This document shows, in pieces, positions 1 through 8,169 of a stretch of DNA of 47,941 nt. Position 1 is the first letter of the stretch, and every line of letters starts with the position of its first letter. The stretch covers positions 1-47,941 of the forward strand of contig CAJTZQ010000025.1 of assembly GCA_910583795.1 (NCBI GenBank), read 5' to 3'. The position numbers and the translations under genes were made by a program. The notes beneath the pieces were generated by a model. The model worked only from the letters and a program-made list of their open reading frames with translations. It was not told the DNA's origin and did not search any database. The DNA is from an uncultured Muribaculaceae bacterium. GTDB taxonomy: Bacteria; Bacteroidota; Bacteroidia; Bacteroidales; Muribaculaceae.

Positions 1-97
1 TTGAAGACATCGCTGCCGAACTCTGCATAGTGTCCTAATTTGCGGTTTCTTTAGTAATTGTTGTTCCGGTTGAATTTAGAATTATGCACCACTAATG

Positions 98-130
98 ATT
101 TTGAATTTTGAATTTTAAATCGAATTTTTT
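98..130. repeat. GAATTTT heptamer array
   Basis: Two to three tandem copies of the seven-base unit GAATTTT, decaying into AT-rich sequence. It belongs to the same class of intergenic heptamer arrays seen throughout the window. It is preceded by CACCACTAATGATT (87-100), whose reverse complement lies beside the array near the right end of the window (47892-47905). Confidence 0.75.
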
Positions 131-173
131 AAATTTGAATTCCAATTCAACTCTAACCATCACAATCATGCGG

Positions 174-211
174 AATCTGTTCCAACTACGTTCCAATCTG
201 TTCCAACTACG
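174..211. repeat. 21-bp direct repeat (3 x 7)
   Basis: The 17-mer AATCTGTTCCAACTACG occurs at 174-190 and again at 195-211, a period of exactly 21 bases, a multiple of the seven-base period found in the other arrays. It lies in the untranslated region upstream of the HTCS gene. No gene is seen between 1 and 303. Confidence 0.8.
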
Positions 212-245
212 CGGAGCTGTTGCGTGCAAAAGCGCAGCTTTTGTG

Positions 246-301
246 ACTCTCAATCCTCAACTCTCAACCCCCAACCCTCAACTCTCAACCCTAAACCTTC
301 A
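246..301. repeat. Eight in-register heptamers, consensus ACYCTCA
   Basis: Eight consecutive seven-base units close to ACTCTCA/ACCCTCA run without a gap to two bases before the HTCS start codon, so the array occupies the whole ribosome-binding region. No Shine-Dalgarno sequence is visible, which is common in Bacteroidetes. Copy-number change here would move any upstream element relative to the start. Confidence 0.85.
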
Positions 302-303
302 AC

Positions 304-3300
304 ATGAAAATTCTTCTTTCCATAACGCTTATGTTGCTGTCGTTCGCGAGAATGGCGGCGGCTTTCAACGCGCCTGATTTCAGCTTCTCCCACTATACTA
401 CAGAAAACGGTCTCCCCTCCAACAATGTCCGCGACATTGTGCAGGACGACGAGGGGTATATGTGGTTTGCTACCGACGGCGGTCTTGTCAGATTCGACGG
501 AAGCTCTTCAAAAGTGTTTGTGCCGGGTTTGCCCGGAGATTCCGATTTCTTTATGCTTTCTCTCTGCAACACCCCCGGAGGCCTCCTCGTGGGCAGTGAT
601 GCACACCTATATTGTTTCGACAGTAAAAAAGAGAAACTGATTGAAATGTCGCTCAGATACCCCGACGATATCAAGGAGAGGGTGGAAGGCGCCGTGAAGG
701 ATATATGTGTCGATTCGGCAGGCGATATCTGGGTATCTGTGGAGCAGAAAGGTGTGTTCCGGATCTCATCAAAAGGGGATGTCCTCTCTTTTCAGGATTT
801 TCCGCAGGTAATGAATTTTATAGGGATGCTTTATGTCGACCCCTCAGATATTGTATGGGGAGTCAGCACATCTGGGTATGGCGGTGTGTTTAAATACGAT
901 CGGGGAAAATCAAGATTCGAGTTTTTCCCTATTTTGGAAGATGGAAAAAAAATAACGGTCTCGGCGCTTGCCATAACGTGCGACAGCCATGGAGATTATT
1001 GGCTCGGGACATGGGAGTCGGGTATTATCAAATTTAATGGGAGAACCGGGGAAGGGGAATGTATCATCGATTCAGGAAATGCGGGGGATGTATGGCATAT
1101 ACATTCCATCGAGGAATATTCACCCTCGATGCTCCTGGTGGGGTCAGACAGCGGTTTGACTTTGGTAGACCGAAATTCCGGTGAATGCCGGGTGTATAAA
1201 TCAGACGAGCTCAACAACCAAAGCCTGACCGACCGTTTCATATATTCTATCACGCGTGATTCCGACGGTGGCTTCTGGATCGGAACTTACTATAGGGGAG
1301 TGAACTATCTGAGCCGTGATTTCAAACGTTTTCAGAGATGGCGTCATTCCCGTTTCGCAAATTCTGTCAGCGGAAACGTGATTGCACGTTTTTGTGAAGA
1401 CCCCTCAGGAAATATATGGATAGGGACAGCCGACGGCGGTCTTTGCCGCTACAATCCTACTACGGGGGTATTTTCACATTTCCCCCTTGTCAACAGGCAG
1501 GAAAATGACAATGTCAACGCCTTGCTCGCTGACGGCGACGGCGTGTGGGTGGGCACATACACTAAAGGGGCCGGCATTCTTGACCCGCAGACCGGCGCCT
1601 GGAAGAGAATTCCGGTAGAGAATGACTATAACTACAGCAGCTATGCGATATGCAAGGATTCCCGCGGCACGGTGTGGATGGCATCGACCGAGACTCTCAC
1701 CAAGTATGATCCGCAGCAGGAAAAATTTTGCAAAGTAGGGGACTATGGTGCCTGGATAACCGATATTGACGAAGACCTTCAGGGGCATCTTTGGATATCC
1801 ACTCAGGGTAAAGGTCTTTTTCACTTGAATCCGGCAACAGGGGAGACTGTGAATTATTTGGCGTCGCGAGTTCCCGGATCTCTGCCTCACGACCACATCA
1901 ACAGTGTCACCGTCGGGGATGACGGCGAGGTGTATGTGGCAACCATCTATGGTGTGTGCTGCTATGATAATGAAACCGGAAAATTCGAAGAGGTGACCAA
2001 AGGGATGCAGAATGTTCTGGCACAGTCGGTGCAGCAGACCGGCTCAGAGATGTGGATCTCCACATTGTCGGGATTGCTGCTCCTTAAACAAGACGGGGAG
2101 TCAAGGATGTTTACTTCCACTGACGGCATAAGCGACAATCAGTTTCTTCCGGGGGCATCGTTGAGGGCGTCTGACGGCAAAATATATTACGGCACTGTCA
2201 ACGGGTTTTGTTGCGTGGATCCCAAAGAGGCACGAACACGTTCGGAAGCACCGAGACTTAAGTTTACAGGATTAGACATTGTCAATAATCCGGTTGAGGT
2301 CGGCGACGAACATCTTCCTGAATCACTCAATAGTATTGAAAAGCTTGTTCTCACTCATGCCGACCACACATTCACAGTCTATTTCTCTGCACTCAGCTAT
2401 GCCAATCCGCAAGGGAATGTCTATAAATATTGTCTGGAAGGTTTTGACAAGACTTGGCGCTCCACAGGAAAGGAGAACGGTGCCACTTATTCAAATCTTC
2501 CTCCGGGCACATATACTCTCCGTGTGAAAGCCGCCAATGACGACGGTGTGTGGAATGATGAGGGGATCAGTCTGAAAATCGTGGTTAAACCGGCATGGTA
2601 TGTCTCCGTCTGGATGAAGACCCTGTATGTGATTATTGTTGTTGCTTTGCTGTTGCTTGCGGTCAGATTCGTGCTTTGGCGAATGGAGAGGAACCATATT
2701 GTCGAACTCGACCGCATTTCGAGCAACAAGGAGAAAGAGATGTTCCGCTCAAAATTGAATTTCTTCACAGTGGTGGCACATGAGATACGCACTCCTGTAT
2801 CGCTGATTATCGGTCCTCTCGAAAAAATATTAAACTCCTCGGAGAAGTTTTCTCCTGAGGTGAGGGAAGACCTCACGGTGATCGACCGCAATTCACAGCG
2901 TTTGCTTTCGCTCGTGAATCAGCTTTTGGATTATAAGAAAGTAGAAAGCAACGCACTTCCCGTCGGCTTCCGCAACGAGGATATAACGCGGCTGATAGAG
3001 AATGTGACCGACAGGTTCCGTCCGTCGCTCGAACAGAAGGGTGTAAGGCTTATCGTCAGCTGTCCTGCCAAGGACAGCCTCCGGGTCGACGTCGACCCGG
3101 AGGCTGTCACCAAACTGGTGAGCAACCTCCTGAACAATGCCCGGAAGTTTACGAAAGACAGCATAAAAGTGGAATGCCACGCGAATACGGACGGTAGGAA
3201 TTTTGTGATAAGCGTGGAAGACAACGGTATCGGCATCAATAAGGAGAACCGTGACAAGATTTTCAAACCGTTTTTCCAGGTTCTCGACAATGTCAATGAT

Positions 3301-4290
3301 TCAAGAGGGGGCACCGGACTCGGTCTTTCCATCGTGAAGAGTGTGGTCGACGCTCACGGTGGTTCTGTGGAGGTTGACAGTGCTCCTGGTAAGGGTGCGA
3401 AATTTATAGTTACTCTGCCGGTGCATCAGGAGAATGTGATCCCCTCGGAGGAGCCGTCGTCGGCACAGGATAATTTGAATGAAAGGAATCAAGGTGTCCC
3501 GGTAGCGGAAGAGGGTGCGAAACCTGTGCTTCTGGTTGTTGACGATAATGAGGAGATGGTGAGGTTTATCGCCAAAAATTTCGAGAAGCATTATGATGTA
3601 GTTACGGCAGGCAATGGGGAGGAAGCTCTTGCAAAACTCTTGGTATTTCCCGTGTCGCTGATTATCTGCGACTGGATGATGCCTGTGATGGACGGTGTGG
3701 AATTCCTGAAGAGGGTGAGGCGCAATGAGCATTATTGCCACATCCCGTTTGTAATGCTCACGGCTAAGACCGACAACCTTTCGAAGGTTGAGACGATGAA
3801 GACGGGTGCGGATCTATATATCGAGAAACCGTTCTCTATCTCTTATCTTGAGGCGTGTATCGACAATCTTCTTGAGATGAGGGCTCTTCTCAAAAAGAAA
3901 TATACGGAGGAGCCGTTGGAGCCGATCTCTACATTGGCTTCTACGGAGGTGGACAATGATTTCCTCACAATAATGCAGGCTCTTATCGAGGAGAATTTCT
4001 CAAATCCGGAATTGAATGTGGATTTTATAGCCGATCATCTTGGGATAAGCCGGAGTAGTCTCTATAACAAGATAAAGACTATGGCTGACGTCACTCCGAA
4101 GGAGCTGATACAGATCACCCGGTTGAAGAAGGGTGCTGAATTGCTGAAAGAGGGTAAATATCGCGTGAATGAGATCGGGTATATGGTAGGGTTCAACAAC
4201 AGCTCTTATTTCTCCAAATGCTTCCAGAAGCAGTTCGGAATGAAACCCGCCGAATTTGCAGAAAAAGAGCAAGACCAGTCCGAAGACTGA
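304..4290 (+). CDS. Hybrid two-component system sensor/regulator (HTCS)
   Basis: A one-protein signalling chain of 1328 aa that typically senses oligosaccharides in the periplasm and activates a polysaccharide-utilisation locus. Order: signal peptide (1-20), two-component beta-propeller repeats (about 25-670; repeated GxxWxGT-like blades), Y_Y_Y domain (about 690-755), one membrane helix (about 774-796), HisKA with phospho-acceptor His826 in HEIRTP, HATPase with N box (about 940), DNGIGI (973) and GTGLGL (1003-1008), receiver domain with Asp1080/1081, phospho-acceptor Asp1123 and Lys1175, and a C-terminal AraC-type DNA-binding domain (about 1225-1325). All catalytic motifs are intact. No susC/susD pair lies in the window, so its target is outside it or is the nearby arabinose/GH92 block (inference). 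A perfect 36-bp palindrome sits in the kinase region (3073-3108). The ATG was chosen because it opens directly into a signal peptide. Confidence 0.97.
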   Translation: MKILLSITLMLLSFARMAAAFNAPDFSFSHYTTENGLPSNNVRDIVQDDEGYMWFATDGGLVRFDGSSSKVFVPGLPGDSDFFMLSLCNTPGGLLVGSDAHLYCFDSKKEKLIEMSLRYPDDIKERVEGAVKDICVDSAGDIWVSVEQKGVFRISSKGDVLSFQDFPQVMNFIGMLYVDPSDIVWGVSTSGYGGVFKYDRGKSRFEFFPILEDGKKITVSALAITCDSHGDYWLGTWESGIIKFNGRTGEGECIIDSGNAGDVWHIHSIEEYSPSMLLVGSDSGLTLVDRNSGECRVYKSDELNNQSLTDRFIYSITRDSDGGFWIGTYYRGVNYLSRDFKRFQRWRHSRFANSVSGNVIARFCEDPSGNIWIGTADGGLCRYNPTTGVFSHFPLVNRQENDNVNALLADGDGVWVGTYTKGAGILDPQTGAWKRIPVENDYNYSSYAICKDSRGTVWMASTETLTKYDPQQEKFCKVGDYGAWITDIDEDLQGHLWISTQGKGLFHLNPATGETVNYLASRVPGSLPHDHINSVTVGDDGEVYVATIYGVCCYDNETGKFEEVTKGMQNVLAQSVQQTGSEMWISTLSGLLLLKQDGESRMFTSTDGISDNQFLPGASLRASDGKIYYGTVNGFCCVDPKEARTRSEAPRLKFTGLDIVNNPVEVGDEHLPESLNSIEKLVLTHADHTFTVYFSALSYANPQGNVYKYCLEGFDKTWRSTGKENGATYSNLPPGTYTLRVKAANDDGVWNDEGISLKIVVKPAWYVSVWMKTLYVIIVVALLLLAVRFVLWRMERNHIVELDRISSNKEKEMFRSKLNFFTVVAHEIRTPVSLIIGPLEKILNSSEKFSPEVREDLTVIDRNSQRLLSLVNQLLDYKKVESNALPVGFRNEDITRLIENVTDRFRPSLEQKGVRLIVSCPAKDSLRVDVDPEAVTKLVSNLLNNARKFTKDSIKVECHANTDGRNFVISVEDNGIGINKENRDKIFKPFFQVLDNVNDSRGGTGLGLSIVKSVVDAHGGSVEVDSAPGKGAKFIVTLPVHQENVIPSEEPSSAQDNLNERNQGVPVAEEGAKPVLLVVDDNEEMVRFIAKNFEKHYDVVTAGNGEEALAKLLVFPVSLIICDWMMPVMDGVEFLKRVRRNEHYCHIPFVMLTAKTDNLSKVETMKTGADLYIEKPFSISYLEACIDNLLEMRALLKKKYTEEPLEPISTLASTEVDNDFLTIMQALIEENFSNPELNVDFIADHLGISRSSLYNKIKTMADVTPKELIQITRLKKGAELLKEGKYRVNEIGYMVGFNNSSYFSKCFQKQFGMKPAEFAEKEQDQSED
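3073..3108. repeat. Perfect 36-bp palindrome inside the HTCS gene
   Basis: Two 18-base arms (3073-3090 and 3091-3108) are exact reverse complements with no spacer; the centre is GGGTCGACGTCGACCC. It encodes a stretch around LRVDVDPEAV between the HisKA and HATPase domains, and because of the symmetry the same peptide is also read on the opposite strand. Confidence 0.95.
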
Positions 4291-4356
4291 CCTTGCTCGG
4301 TTTTCCATAGTTCAAATCGTAAGGTATTGAAGTTTAAGACTAATTCAATAAAATTA

Positions 4357-4388
4357 TTTGCTAAAACCGTTATATTGTTGTATATTTG
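4357..4388 (+). promoter_or_regulatory. Promoter for small ORF/GNAT pair
   Basis: TTTG at 4357-4360 and TATATTTG at 4381-4388, separated by 20 nt, match the Bacteroidetes -33/-7 promoter. The predicted start is about 15-20 nt before the ATG at 4410, so this pair is transcribed separately from the HTCS gene. Confidence 0.75.
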
Positions 4389-4409
4389 CATTCTAAATTT
4401 TGAATAAGC

Positions 4410-4595
4410 ATGGCAATACCAATTAAAGCGGTCCCTATTCTCTCCGGTGAGATAGCTGCAGATTTTGTGAGTAGGGCAGAGGCTCATGAAAAAAATCCGG
4501 CACCGGCTCTTTCGATGGAACGTGAGGAACGTGTCGCAAGAGTCATGAAGCAGATGCGTGAATTTAAGTTCCCTTGGGAGAAAAATAAAAGATAA
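4410..4595 (+). CDS. Small basic protein preceding GNAT (antitoxin-like?)
   Basis: A 61-aa protein starting MAIPIKAVPILSGE, with an N-terminal strand-like segment and a charged helical C-terminal half (REERVARVMKQMREFKF). It has its own promoter and ends two bases before the GNAT start, so the two are co-transcribed and probably translationally coupled. Short proteins opening with MAIPIKxVPxL, encoded upstream of other genes, occur in Bacteroidales as I remember them, but I know no proven function. The arrangement resembles GNAT toxin modules, except that it is not the usual ribbon-helix-helix DUF1778 antitoxin. That it is a real gene is likely; an antitoxin role is inference. Confidence 0.65.
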   Translation: MAIPIKAVPILSGEIAADFVSRAEAHEKNPAPALSMEREERVARVMKQMREFKFPWEKNKR

Positions 4596-4597
4596 TC

Positions 4598-5185
4598 ATG
4601 TTTTCTCTTGAGGATAAATGTCTTTTAGCGAGAGTTACCCAAGAAGTTCTTGAATACTGTAGCCCTTTTACGTGTGGAGATGAAGATCTTGATGATTTCT
4701 TCATCAATAATGCTATTGCATATGAGAAAGAGCTAATGGGGAAAACGTATTGTTGGGTTCTTAAAGATGATGTCACTAAAATAGTAGGGATGATAACGCT
4801 TGCCAACGCAGGTATTCAGACTACTCACATGCAGAATCATCCACGCCGTAAACTGAATGATAATATTACGTATAGTAAGCAGGGACGTACTTATCCTGCG
4901 GTACTTATTGGACGATTAGGGGTTAGCCAGGATTTTCAAGGTTCTGAATATCGTATTGGGACTCAAATTATGGAGTTTATAAAAGATTGGTTTAAGAGTT
5001 ATGATAATAAGACGGGGTGTAGGTTTATATTGGTAGATGCGGTCAACAACGAGCATACTCTGAGGTATTATGAAAGAAACGGTTTTCATCCGTTGTTCCC
5101 TCGGGTTACTGATGAAAAAGAATTTTATCATATTCCCGATTCTGAAAATCTGCGCACACGAATGTTTTATTTTGATTTGCTATAA
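4598..5185 (+). CDS. GNAT-family N-acetyltransferase
   Basis: A 195-aa protein of the Gcn5-related acetyltransferase fold, transferring acetyl from acetyl-CoA to an unknown amine. The acetyl-CoA loop region (GVSQDFQGSEYRIGTQIMEF) and the following strand and helix (ILVDAVNNEHTLRYYERNGF, ending in the family's YYExxGF signature) are present. It is cytoplasmic, with no signal or membrane segment. It follows the 61-aa ORF by two bases; the stretch GGGAGAAAAATAAAAG before the ATG could serve as ribosome-binding site. GNAT proteins in small two-gene units are sometimes toxins that acetylate aminoacyl-tRNA, but the sequence alone does not separate that from a housekeeping or resistance acetyltransferase. 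Confidence 0.85.
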   Translation: MFSLEDKCLLARVTQEVLEYCSPFTCGDEDLDDFFINNAIAYEKELMGKTYCWVLKDDVTKIVGMITLANAGIQTTHMQNHPRRKLNDNITYSKQGRTYPAVLIGRLGVSQDFQGSEYRIGTQIMEFIKDWFKSYDNKTGCRFILVDAVNNEHTLRYYERNGFHPLFPRVTDEKEFYHIPDSENLRTRMFYFDLL

Positions 5186-5245
5186 TGACATCAATACTAA
5201 AAAAACTACATGTCAAAGTAAAATTATAACTCAATAAAGAAATAA

Positions 5246-5304
5246 TTGAAAACAGAGACAGGGCAAATACCTTATTTAAAGGATTGCCCTGTCTTTGTTT
5301 TCAA
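5246..5304. terminator. Bidirectional terminator between GNAT and CMD-cupin gene
   Basis: Arms 5246-5266 and 5284-5304 pair over 21 bp with a single G-U pair and a 17-nt loop. A-rich and T-rich ends on both sides suit termination of the two convergent genes. Confidence 0.85.
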
Positions 5305-5334
5305 TTGAATTTGAGAGTATTTAGAGAAATATAA

Positions 5335-6150
5335 TTACGGGAGCTTGTCGTATTCGGAGTCGCTGACGGGTTCGAGCCAGACGTTTTCTGTCTCTTCACC
5401 CGGAACAGAGAATGCGAGATGGGCGAACCATGAATCTTTGGCGGCGCCATGCCAATGCTTAACGTTTGCCGGGATATTGATAACTGTGCCCGGAAGGATC
5501 TCGACAGCCGGTTTCCCTTCTTCCTGATACCATCCACGACCTGCAACGCCTACCAACATTTGTCCGCCACCTTTTTCAGCCTTGTGAATGTGCCAGTTAT
5601 TGCGGCAACGGGGCTCGAATGTGACGTTGGCAAAAGGTATCTGCTCCTTTGAAATGGGGGCGAGGTAGCTGTTGCCGATAAAATATTTTGCGTATGCTGT
5701 GTTGGGTTCTCCGATTGGGAAGATCATCTCCTGTTGGAATTTTTCTTTAGCTGAGGATGCTTCGGTCTCGTCTTTCCACACATCTTTAGCAAGCCGGAAT
5801 GCCGCCCACGCTTTCGGCCAACCTGCATAGAAGGCGATATGGGTGATAGCTTCGGCAATTTCTGTGCGGGTGATTCCGTTTTTCTTTGCTTCCTGGAGGT
5901 GATAGGTGAGAGAGCTGTCGGTAAGACCCTGTGAGACCAGGCAGGTCACGGTGATGAGAGAGCGGTCGCGCAAAGAAAGGAGATCGTTGCGGCTCCATAC
6001 TTCCCCGAAAAGGATGTCATCGTTGAGATGAGCGAATTCCGGTGCAAAATCGCCAAGGGCGTCACGTCCGGCTGTCTGGATTATCTTTTGTTGTGCCATA
6101 ACATTTAGAGTTATAATGCTTGTTAGTGTTAGAATCAGTAGCTTTTTCAT
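5335..6150 (-). CDS. Exported carboxymuconolactone decarboxylase/cupin fusion
   Basis: 271 aa: a Sec signal peptide (MKKLLILTLTSIITLNVMAQ, 1-20), a carboxymuconolactone decarboxylase-like domain (about 35-120, with WSRNDLLSLRDRSLITV and the helix pair ending HIAFYAGWPKAWAA) and a C-terminal cupin (about 165-260) with the metal-binding pattern WHIHK...G...E and the second-motif HWHG. CMD-cupin fusions are known in Bacteroidetes, usually annotated without a defined substrate. The signal peptide places this one in the periplasm. The gene is alone, preceded by heptamer arrays and a -7 element at 6312-6319. Enzymatic role is not predictable beyond a probable metal-dependent or thiol-type small-molecule reaction. 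Confidence 0.85.
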   Translation of the reverse strand: MKKLLILTLTSIITLNVMAQQKIIQTAGRDALGDFAPEFAHLNDDILFGEVWSRNDLLSLRDRSLITVTCLVSQGLTDSSLTYHLQEAKKNGITRTEIAEAITHIAFYAGWPKAWAAFRLAKDVWKDETEASSAKEKFQQEMIFPIGEPNTAYAKYFIGNSYLAPISKEQIPFANVTFEPRCRNNWHIHKAEKGGGQMLVGVAGRGWYQEEGKPAVEILPGTVINIPANVKHWHGAAKDSWFAHLAFSVPGEETENVWLEPVSDSEYDKLP

Positions 6151-6159
6151 AGAGTTTTT

Positions 6160-6208
6160 GAGTTGTGAGTTGTGAGTTTTGAGTTGTGAGTTTTGAGTTG
6201 TGAGATTG
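6160..6208. repeat. GAGTTKT heptamer array
   Basis: Seven in-register heptamers alternating GAGTTGT and GAGTTTT, ending with GAGATTG, directly upstream of the CMD-cupin start codon on the minus strand. Confidence 0.9.
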
Positions 6209-6228
6209 ATCGTTATAAATCATATAAG

Positions 6229-6282
6229 TCTTATAAATCTTATAAAACTTATAAAACTTATAAATCTTATAAAATTTATAAA
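6229..6282. repeat. Nonamer array, consensus WCTTATAAA
   Basis: Six consecutive nine-base units (TCTTATAAA, ACTTATAAA, ATTTATAAA). This is the one array class here with a period of nine rather than seven. A short relative occurs at 9798-9822. Confidence 0.9.
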
Positions 6283-6311
6283 ATATGATTATCCTATATC
6301 ATAACATTATG

Positions 6312-6319
6312 CAAAATTA
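6312..6319 (-). promoter_or_regulatory. -7 element for CMD-cupin gene
   Basis: The minus strand reads TAATTTTG, matching TAnnTTTG, about 160 nt upstream of the start codon. No clear -33 TTTG is seen. The transcript would carry both the nonamer and heptamer arrays in its leader. Confidence 0.45.
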
Positions 6320-6406
6320 CCACTAAAAATATTAAATTGCTTTATCTATTTTTTAGATTATATTACCAATTTTACGGATTTCAGGAATCCATACATCATA
6401 AATAAA

Positions 6407-6441
6407 AAGGGCTTTGCCGGCGAATCAACGGCAAAGCCCTT
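6407..6441 (-). terminator. Terminator of the arabinose operon
   Basis: A 13-bp perfect GC-rich stem (arms 6407-6419 and 6429-6441, 9-nt loop). On the minus strand it is followed by TTTTTATTTATG, downstream of the araB stop. Confidence 0.85.
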
Positions 6442-6482
6442 ACCAATTTTTACTAATTACTAACTTGCTAATGTTGTATTTT

Positions 6483-6545
6483 GAATGTTGAATTTTGAAT
6501 GTTGAATTTTAATCATCCATCATGCATTATCCATCATACATTATC
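6483..6545. repeat. Composite heptamer array downstream of araB
   Basis: Nine consecutive heptamers: four alternating GAATGTT/GAATTTT, then AATCATC, CATCATG, CATTATC, CATCATA, CATTATC, reaching to within nine bases of the araB stop codon. Two different unit families are joined in one register. Confidence 0.9.
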
Positions 6546-6553
6546 CATTTGCA

Positions 6554-8152
6554 TTACTTGTGGTGAGCGACGGCACTTTCCTCTACCGGAAGGGTGTCAA
6601 GATAATTCTTGATGTAGGCATCGAATCCAGCCACTTCCTCCTCTGTCGGGGAAATGCTTATGCCGGTGTTGCCTGCAAACACTTCCATTTCGAGATAGTC
6701 GGCAAGGTTGCGGTCGTTTTTGTTGTTGACAAGATAACCGGCAAGAAGAGCCATACCCCATGCACCACCTTCACCTGCAGTCTCCATGACAGAGATCGGT
6801 GAGTTGAGTGCGGCTGCAAGAATACGCTGTCCAACCCCCGGAGTCTTGAAAAGACCACCATGACCGGTGATGCGGTCAACCTTGATTTTCTCGTCGTTGA
6901 AGAGGATGTCGTTGCCTATCTTCAGACATGCCACAGCTGCGTGAAGATTTGCACGCATGAAGTTGGCAAGGTTGAAGCGGTTTGCAACGGAACGTACGAA
7001 CAGAGGACGCCCTTCAGTAAGACCGGTGATAGGCTCGCCTGAGAAATAGTTGTAGGATACGAGTCCACCGCAATCCGGATCACCCTTTAGAGCATTGTTG
7101 TAGAGCTTGCCGAAGATTTCGTTCATGTCTACAGGCACGCCGAGCAACTCGGTGTATTCACGGAACAGACCCACCCATGCGTTGAGATCGGAAGTACAGT
7201 TGTTGCAATGTACCATTGCTACGAGACTTCCGTCAGGCGTGGTGACCATGTCGATCATTTCATAAGGCTTGCTGAGATCTTTCTCAAGGACGATCATAGA
7301 GAAAGAAGAAGTGCCGGCGGAAACGTTTCCTGTACGCTGTTTCACTGCATTGGTGGCAACCATGCCTGTACCCGCGTCTCCCTCGGGAGGACAGAGAGGT
7401 GTGCCTGCCTTCAGGTTGCCGGAAATATCGAGTCGTTTAGCACCCTCTTCCGTGAGGACACCTGCATTCTCACCTGCCACAAGAATCTTTGGAAGGATAT
7501 CTTCAAGTTTCCAACCGAATCCTTTGTCTGCGACAAGATTGTCGAACTTCTCCACCATCTTGGCAGAGTAGTTCTTGGTCTCGGGATCCACGGGAATCAT
7601 TCCTGAACCGTCGCCGATACCGATCACTTTCTCACCTGTGAGCTGCCAATGTATATAGCCTGCAAGAGTTGTGATAAACGCCACGTCTTTCACGTGCTCC
7701 TCTTCGTTGAGGATAGCCTGATAGAGGTGGGAAATGCTCCAACGTAGAGGGATGTTGTAGTCAAATAGTTTCGACAGGATGGCTGCAGCTTCACCTGTGT
7801 TGGTGTTGCGCCAGGTACGGAAAGGGGCGAGCATGTTGCCGTCCTTATCGAAAGGCATGTAGCCGTGCATCATCGCGCTGATACCGATACCGGCGAGCTG
7901 CGTAAGCTCCACGTCATATTTCTCTTTCACATTTTCGCGGAGGTCGCGGTAGCAATCCTGCACGCCGAACCAGATGGCCTCGAGACTGTATGTCCATAAG
8001 CCGTTTACGAGCTGGTTCTCCCATTCGTGGCTACCCTGTGCGATGGGGTTGTTGTCGCCATCGATGAGGACAGCTTTGATACGGGTAGAGCCAAACTCTA
8101 TGCCGAGGATCGCCTTACCCGATTCGATGGTTGATTTTGCTGTTTCAGACAT
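6554..8152 (-). CDS. araB: L-ribulokinase, FGGY family
   Basis: Phosphorylates L-ribulose to L-ribulose-5-phosphate, the second step of L-arabinose breakdown. The protein is about 532 aa, normal for the family, with the N-terminal phosphate-binding strand (LGIEFGSTRIKAVL), the central GISAMMHGYMPFD region, and the C-terminal FGGY-type blocks (DRITGHGGLFKTPGVGQRILAAAL and GEGGAWGMALLAGY). It is the last gene of the arabinose operon, after araA. A longer reading frame begins at a TTG (8176) overlapping araA; the ATG at 8152 (MSETAK) is preferred because it lies 17 nt past the araA stop and begins the conserved part. FGGY kinases differ in sugar specificity; araA and araD next door settle it. 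Confidence 0.95.
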   Translation of the reverse strand: MSETAKSTIESGKAILGIEFGSTRIKAVLIDGDNNPIAQGSHEWENQLVNGLWTYSLEAIWFGVQDCYRDLRENVKEKYDVELTQLAGIGISAMMHGYMPFDKDGNMLAPFRTWRNTNTGEAAAILSKLFDYNIPLRWSISHLYQAILNEEEHVKDVAFITTLAGYIHWQLTGEKVIGIGDGSGMIPVDPETKNYSAKMVEKFDNLVADKGFGWKLEDILPKILVAGENAGVLTEEGAKRLDISGNLKAGTPLCPPEGDAGTGMVATNAVKQRTGNVSAGTSSFSMIVLEKDLSKPYEMIDMVTTPDGSLVAMVHCNNCTSDLNAWVGLFREYTELLGVPVDMNEIFGKLYNNALKGDPDCGGLVSYNYFSGEPITGLTEGRPLFVRSVANRFNLANFMRANLHAAVACLKIGNDILFNDEKIKVDRITGHGGLFKTPGVGQRILAAALNSPISVMETAGEGGAWGMALLAGYLVNNKNDRNLADYLEMEVFAGNTGISISPTEEEVAGFDAYIKNYLDTLPVEESAVAHHK

Positions 8153-8169
8153 AATATTGGGGGTCTTAC

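Noticed and set aside
3..38. Possible C-terminal end of an upstream gene (twelve codons ending in TAA)
   Set aside because: Too short to distinguish from chance; nothing recognisable in the eleven residues.
246..301. CRISPR-like array
   Set aside because: Units are contiguous heptamers without spacers; no cas genes in the window.
1474..1896. Long minus-strand ORFs inside the HTCS gene (also 2487-3741)
   Set aside because: They are shadows of a strongly supported gene; no domain is recognised apart from the palindrome-mirrored peptide.
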